Part shown: positions 59,811 through 64,000 of the stretch, piece after piece
How positions within the stretch are numbered: the first letter of the stretch is position 1
How the letters are laid out: every line of letters starts with the position of its first letter
Assembly: GCA_947246685.1 (NCBI GenBank)
Contig: CAMXSN010000007.1
Location: forward strand, 1-64,000
Source: an uncultured Clostridia bacterium
GTDB taxonomy: Bacteria > Bacillota > Clostridia > Christensenellales > UBA3700
Direction: 5' to 3'
DNA: 64,000 nt
The notes under the pieces: model-generated
The model's database searches: none
Told to the model about the DNA's origin: nothing
The model's input: only the letters and a program-made list of their open reading frames with translations
Made by a program: the position numbers and the translations under genes

Positions 59811-60509
59811 TCAACCGACGACGGAAGCGCTGACAACTTCGCCTATACGCTTGCACAGGTCCTTACAGTAATCCTCAGACAGCAATAGCTTTTCGTCGTA
59901 AGGATTGGATATAAAGCCGCACTCGATAATTATCGACGGCACTTTGACGCACTTCGTTATAAACAGATCTCCTCCCAACGCTTCGTAATTGCTTCTGTCG
60001 CCGTACTTGGCGTTGATATTTTTGTTGATATGACTTTGCATTGCAGACGCAAAATCTTTTCCTATGCCAGTATCGTCGTAGAAGACCTGCGCTCCGCGTC
60101 TGGAAGAATCGGAAAATCTGTTGACGTGCAGACTGATGACCGCCGTCGGCGAAGATTTGATAATTATGTTTTTACGCGCTTGCATATCTAGCCGCTTGAT
60201 ATTGTTGAGCGCGTCTTTGGTCGTCCTAGTCATCACAACGCCGAAGTTTCTGCCTTCCAATTCTTTTTGAAGTATAAAAGCCATTTTAAGATTGATATCG
60301 CTTTCCTTAATTCCTTGCGATCCCACAACTCCGCCGTCTATGCCGCCGTGACCGGCGTCTATCACGATAGTATGCTCGTAAATCGGCAAAGCCGCGGGCA
60401 AAACCATATGAGAATAACACACGGCGCCGACGCATCCGCATATTGCGATTACGACAATCACCACTACGACGACAATTATTATCGGATTTTTTTTCAAAGT
60501 CAAAAACAT
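59811..60509 (-). CDS. cwlD: N-acetylmuramoyl-L-alanine amidase, CwlD-like
   Basis: The 232-aa protein has one N-terminal membrane anchor (about 9-33) and an amidase_3 domain. Zinc ligands are His in VIDAGHGG, Glu in GIKESDIN and His in ISLHVN, with the catalytic Glu in IIIECGF. In spore formers CwlD removes the stem peptide from muramic acid before muramic-delta-lactam formation in spore cortex. The size and layout match, so spore formation is plausible but not shown by one gene. The start follows CGAGG; the longer frame is rejected. Confidence 0.85.
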   Translation of the reverse strand: MFLTLKKNPIIIVVVVVIVVIAICGCVGAVCYSHMVLPAALPIYEHTIVIDAGHGGIDGGVVGSQGIKESDINLKMAFILQKELEGRNFGVVMTRTTKDALNNIKRLDMQARKNIIIKSSPTAVISLHVNRFSDSSRRGAQVFYDDTGIGKDFASAMQSHINKNINAKYGDRSNYEALGGDLFITKCVKVPSIIIECGFISNPYDEKLLLSEDYCKDLCKRIGEVVSASVVG

Positions 60510-61022
60510 ATAATACCTCGATTGTATTTTATGTGCGCGCAAATACCGATATGCCCTTTGATAAGACAATCGATACGCAAAATAATCGAATATTCAAAAT
60601 ATGGGAGTCAGTATGAAAATCAACCGTCACATTATGTCATAAACGGTAAAATATATTGATTAAATATAAATTGGCGAATTTAGTCGTCAAAAGCGCAAAT
60701 TTCAAACATTTTCCGCAGAAAGGGGCAGTTATCCACAGAGTTATCCACAAAAACACTTGTTCATGTGGATAACTCGCATACAGGCTTTCTTCCTCATTAT
60801 TATGTGTATGTGTCGAAAAATGTTGCTATTCGACGCGTTTTGCCGACACGCAAGCTTTCTCCGGGCAATTGAAAAAACGCATATGGACATAAAAGGAAAA
60901 GAGCAAAACGGCGACTATCACATTAAGTAATCGCAAAAAAATTTTTGTCGTTTTTTCCGTCGTATACACGACTGAGCAAACGGTAAATCAGACAAAATTA
61001 TGACGTTTTTTCTCATATTAAG
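60510..61022. other. Intergenic region with a DnaA-box cluster
   Basis: This ~510-bp gap between divergent genes holds three perfect DnaA boxes (separate entry), flanked by AT-rich DNA (notably 60630-60720 and 60930-61020). A tiny frame near 60615 (9 codons, MKINRHIMS) has a GGGAG site but no other support. No gene or RNA is recognised. Confidence 0.6.
60729..60772. promoter_or_regulatory. Cluster of three perfect DnaA boxes (possible origin element)
   Basis: TTATCCACA occurs at 60729-60737 and 60741-60749 (3 bp apart) and inverted as TGTGGATAA at 60764-60772. Three perfect boxes within 44 bp in an AT-rich gap are not expected by chance. They could be part of oriC, a second origin sub-region, or a DnaA-titrating or DnaA-regulated site. 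No dnaA, dnaN, rpmH or gidA gene is in the window. Confidence 0.75.
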
Positions 61023-61051
61023 TTGAAAATCGGAAGCCGAATTGCTATAAT
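61023..61051 (+). promoter_or_regulatory. Promoter of the WYL regulator gene
   Basis: TTGAAA and a perfect TATAAT are 17 bp apart. Just downstream, GTTAG..CTAAC (61052-61067) is an inverted repeat around CAAATA. It overlaps the transcription start and could be an autoregulatory operator. Confidence 0.7.
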
Positions 61052-61085
61052 GTTAGCAAATACTAACGTAGGAGAAATAAAGCGT

Positions 61086-62069
61086 ATGGAAAAGACAGCT
61101 TATAAACTCAAATTGCTCAAACTATATGAGATTCTTTGCAGCGAAAGCGACGAAAACCATCCTATGTCGACTTATCAGCTTATCGACAAACTTGCAAAAG
61201 AAGGCATAAGCGTTTCCAGAAAAACACTTTATGAAGATATTGACTTTCTCAATGCAAACGGTTACGAAGTAATGCAAGTGAGAAGAAAATGCAATATGTA
61301 TTACGTTGCAGACAGAAATTTCGACGTTGCCGAAGTGAGGATACTGATAGACGCCGTGCAAGCGTCAAGCTGTATCACGCCGTCAAAGACGGAACAGCTT
61401 GTGGATAAAATTGCAAGTCTTGCGGGAACTCAGCGCGGCGACGTAATCAAAAAAAATATTGCCGTATTCGACACGACAAAGCGCGACAACGAACAGATCT
61501 ATTACAACGTATTCAATATCAACGAAGCTATAATAGAAAAGAAAAAGATATCTTTTCTATATTACAAATACGACGCAAATGGCGTCAAAATCGCAATGCA
61601 TGAAGAAAAGCCGTATACCGTCAACCCGATAGCCACAGTGATGAGCGACGGCAATTATTATCTGGTATGCTCTATCGATAAATATACGGGAGTATCTCAT
61701 TTTAGAATCGACAGAATGGAGCAAGTCACGATAACCGACACTCCGCTCACTCTGCCGCCGGAACTTGAAGATCTCGATATACGTAAACGCAAACGCGAAA
61801 TCTTCTCTATGTTTTTAGGCGAACAAAAAAACGTGACGTTTGAGATAAACAATAATATAGTCGAAGTAATTTTTGATAAATTCGGAAAAACGACCAAACT
61901 GTATCCCTATGGCGGAAATTATCGCTTCACCGCAGATATACAAATAAGCGATATGTTCTTCGGATGGTGTTTCGGACTTGGACAAAACATTAAAATAATA
62001 GCCCCTAAAGACGTAAAAGACGCCTATATTGGTAAATTGAAAGATATTGCCGACGGCTATCGCCTATGA
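61086..62069 (+). CDS. WYL-domain transcriptional regulator
   Basis: The 327-aa protein has an N-terminal winged helix-turn-helix (about 5-75, with STYQLIDKLAKEGISVSRKT) and a central-to-C-terminal WYL domain (about 150-225, with ISFLYYKY and NPIATVMSDGNYYLVC), plus the WCX extension. WYL proteins bind nucleic acids or small ligands and regulate stress, defence or metabolism. The start was placed at the ATG after AGGAG; an upstream TTG overlaps the promoter. Its target is unknown; the convergent transporter gene is a neighbour, not an operon partner. Confidence 0.88.
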   Translation: MEKTAYKLKLLKLYEILCSESDENHPMSTYQLIDKLAKEGISVSRKTLYEDIDFLNANGYEVMQVRRKCNMYYVADRNFDVAEVRILIDAVQASSCITPSKTEQLVDKIASLAGTQRGDVIKKNIAVFDTTKRDNEQIYYNVFNINEAIIEKKKISFLYYKYDANGVKIAMHEEKPYTVNPIATVMSDGNYYLVCSIDKYTGVSHFRIDRMEQVTITDTPLTLPPELEDLDIRKRKREIFSMFLGEQKNVTFEINNNIVEVIFDKFGKTTKLYPYGGNYRFTADIQISDMFFGWCFGLGQNIKIIAPKDVKDAYIGKLKDIADGYRL

Positions 62070-62085
62070 AGTATCGAGCCGCTAT

Positions 62086-63540
62086 TCAACTGTCTTTGCG
62101 CTCCTCTTCCCGTTCGGGGATATCGTCGTCAGGTTTTTCCTCAGAGTAAGCCGATACCATAGGCTCAACGGCTTCGCTGTTTTTGCGCGCAAAATAATTA
62201 CGCGTCACTTTGGTGACCACTCCGCCCAGCGCCGCCAGCGCGATTAGGTTGGGAATCGCCATAAGTCCATTAAATAAATCCGCCAGATCCCACACGAGCG
62301 ACACTCCCGCAACAGCGCCGGCAACTACCAAAAGCACGTACAGCACCTTATACGCTATCGAATATTTTCCTCCGAAGATATACTCAAAAGACTTTTCTCC
62401 GTAATAAGCCCAAGATAGAATAGTAGTAAATGCAAACATAGGCAGCATTATGCAGAAAATTACTCCGCCGACGCCGCCGAACGCGCCTCTGAATACAAGC
62501 TGAGAAAGCACTGCTCCGCTGCTGAAATTACCAAGTTCATACACGTCCGACGTGAGAATAAGCAGCGCGGTAAGCGTACAAATGATCATCGTGTCCAAAA
62601 ACACGCCGAATATTCCCCAAAGCCCCTGTCTGACAGGTTCTTTTACCGAAGACGCGCTGTGAGCGATTACCGAACTGCCAAGTCCTGCCTCATTGGAAAA
62701 TATCCCGCGCGACAATCCAAAACGCATAGCCCTCATTATGCCATACCCGAGCACTCCGCTTCCCACCGCCTTAAAATCAAACGCGTTCTTGAAAATTACT
62801 GCAAAAGCCTGCGGCACAGCTTTGATATTTATGCCGATTGCAATCAAAGCCATGACAATGAACGCAAGACACATAAAAGGTACGATATAAGAGGCAAATT
62901 TGCCTATTCGTTTTATCCCGCCGATGATTATCAGCGCTATCAACACCGCTACCGCGATACCGCTCACCCACTTAGGAATACTGAAACCGCTGTCGAGCGT
63001 GTCGGCAATGGTATTGACTTGCACCATATTCATCCCGAACGACGCCAGCATACAAAATATAGAAAATAATATCGCCAGCCATTTCCATCCGAGACCTTCG
63101 GAAATATAATACATCGGACCGCCGCGATATTCGCCGTCCTTTCCTTTCTTGCGGTAATACAGTCCCAATACGTTTTCCGCAAAATTGGTAAACATACCGA
63201 CAAACGCCGATATCCACATCCAAAACACGGCTCCTGCCCCGCCTGCAATTATCGCCGTCGCAACGCCGACTATATTCCCCGTGCCCACAGTGCCCGCAAT
63301 CGCCGTCGAGAACGCTTCGAATTGAGATACCCCGCCTGCGGACTTATCCTTTTTCTTGGAACCTATTCCTTTGAGCGTTTCGCCGATAGTCATCTTGACA
63401 GCATACGGAAATTTGGTTATTTGCATAAATTTATTGCGCACGGTAAGATATATACCAACGCCCAAAATGAGTACCACCATCGGCACTCCCCATAGTATGT
63501 TGTCGTTAATAAAATTTATTATTTTTTCCAGCGTCTCCAA
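62086..63540 (-). CDS. Sodium:alanine symporter (AGCS family)
   Basis: The 484-aa membrane protein has 10 or more hydrophobic segments and the AGCS signature region: FEAFSTAIAGTVGTGNIVGVA near residues 73-93, GGPMYYISEGLGWK, and FSNEAGLGSSVIAHS. It imports alanine or glycine with sodium. The start is a TTG preceded by GAGAGGAA; an internal ATG near codon 21 would cut into the first membrane segment. The C-terminal tail is charged. It is convergent with the WYL regulator gene, with 16 bp between their ends. Confidence 0.92.
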   Translation of the reverse strand: METLEKIINFINDNILWGVPMVVLILGVGIYLTVRNKFMQITKFPYAVKMTIGETLKGIGSKKKDKSAGGVSQFEAFSTAIAGTVGTGNIVGVATAIIAGGAGAVFWMWISAFVGMFTNFAENVLGLYYRKKGKDGEYRGGPMYYISEGLGWKWLAILFSIFCMLASFGMNMVQVNTIADTLDSGFSIPKWVSGIAVAVLIALIIIGGIKRIGKFASYIVPFMCLAFIVMALIAIGINIKAVPQAFAVIFKNAFDFKAVGSGVLGYGIMRAMRFGLSRGIFSNEAGLGSSVIAHSASSVKEPVRQGLWGIFGVFLDTMIICTLTALLILTSDVYELGNFSSGAVLSQLVFRGAFGGVGGVIFCIMLPMFAFTTILSWAYYGEKSFEYIFGGKYSIAYKVLYVLLVVAGAVAGVSLVWDLADLFNGLMAIPNLIALAALGGVVTKVTRNYFARKNSEAVEPMVSAYSEEKPDDDIPEREEERKDS

Positions 63541-63767
63541 ATTGTGCGTTCCTCTCTATATTTATAATTAAGTTTAACATATATTGACCGCGATTTACAA
63601 GCCGCTCCGACTATTATATATCGATTGATGCCTATCAGTTATTTCATCTATAACTATTGCGTTCTACCGCTGATAGAAATTCCCGATATTTGTGTATATT
63701 AAATGACATTTGCATTAAATGTGTTGATAAAATTTTAATTTTGTCTATACAAATTTTTTGTACATTA

Positions 63768-63796
63768 TTTACAAATCTCAAACGCAGTGATATAAT
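63768..63796 (+). promoter_or_regulatory. Promoter of the lipoprotein gene
   Basis: TTTACA and a perfect TATAAT are 17 bp apart, about 40 bp before the start codon. The rest of the 297-bp gap after the symporter gene is AT-rich with nothing else recognised. Confidence 0.75.
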
Positions 63797-63837
63797 TTAA
63801 CCATACTAAAAAACTTAAAACTAGGAGGCTAACAAAA

Positions 63838-64000
63838 ATGAAGAAGAAACTCATTCTTTCCGTTGCGGTAGTGCTGTTGGTAGTAATGGTCGCAACAATC
63901 TGCGTTGCTTGTACGCCAAGCGTAGACAGCGTAGCTAAAAAGTTCGAAAAAAAAGACTATGAAGTTATCAAAACTGACAATAGCGTGACTGCTGTGAAAA
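63838..64000 (+). CDS. Lipoprotein, truncated by the window edge
   Basis: Only 54 codons are visible. The product starts with KKK, a hydrophobic segment and a lipobox-like end (ICVAC, Cys25), so it should be a membrane-anchored lipoprotein. The mature part begins TPSVDSVAKKFEKKDYEV. The ribosome binding site AGGAGG is strong. The function cannot be told from this fragment. Confidence 0.75.
   Translation, partial: MKKKLILSVAVVLLVVMVATICVACTPSVDSVAKKFEKKDYEVIKTDNSVTAVK

Noticed and set aside
60615..60641. Nine-codon leader peptide before the DnaA boxes
   Set aside because: A GGGAG site is present, but the frame is tiny, no downstream gene follows on that strand nearby, and no terminator pairing is visible.

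Overview
The window looks like the chromosome of a low-to-mid GC, Gram-positive, anaerobic Clostridia-type bacterium (Firmicutes). The signs are a Cys-type T-box, TTGACA/TATAAT promoters with mostly 16-18 bp spacers, AGGAGG ribosome binding sites, a CwlD-type cortex amidase, a FloA/NfeD pair, type III glutamine synthetase, an ANTAR regulator beside glnA and a TIGR03905 TSCPD protein. Huge repeat-built surface proteins suggest an uncultured gut lineage near Christensenellales; that placement is inference. UGA is used as an ordinary stop codon. There is no rRNA, CRISPR array, phage or transposase gene.

Layout. 1-600 bp holds dispersed repeats. 0.6-10.7 kb carries an M28 membrane peptidase, citrate synthase, the nfeD-floA operon, cysK, tRNA-Asn, a GH13 glucosidase with an isomerase remnant behind it, a ComF-like protein and a NUDIX hydrolase. 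10.9-21.5 kb is a translationally coupled pair: a 2753-aa MBG-repeat surface protein, then a 763-aa membrane protein with two copies of an uncharacterised domain. A third copy stands alone at 23.6 kb. 22-26 kb has an RlmD-type methyltransferase and small genes. 26.7-32.1 kb encodes a 1787-aa membrane-anchored repeat protein. 32.3-34.4 kb is ktrB-ktrA. 34.5-43.1 kb is one apparent operon, glnA / ANTAR regulator / carA / carB-dapF fusion / pyrG. 43.5-46.8 kb encodes a three-part glutamate synthase. glnN (type III glutamine synthetase) and purF follow on the + strand. 51-60.5 kb is a run of minus-strand housekeeping operons including T-box-cysE-cysS, ADH-TPK-Gph, an MGMT-like/RluA/YjbR group, a polysaccharide deacetylase and cwlD. 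Around 60.7 kb lie three perfect DnaA boxes, then a WYL regulator, an AGCS symporter and a truncated lipoprotein gene.

How it fits together. 34.5-51.1 kb is a glutamine hub: two glutamine synthetases, an ANTAR regulator, and the glutamine-consuming enzymes CarA, PyrG, glutamate synthase and PurF. The glnN transcript appears to start just before an intrinsic terminator that precedes its ribosome binding site, which suggests attenuation. The most striking gene is the uninterrupted carB-dapF fusion, which joins carbamoyl phosphate synthesis (pyrimidines, arginine) to diaminopimelate epimerisation (lysine, peptidoglycan).

Left of 60.7 kb most genes are on the minus strand, and transcription points away from the DnaA-box cluster. 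That makes the cluster a candidate replication origin or DnaA-controlled site, although no dnaA or dnaN gene is in view.
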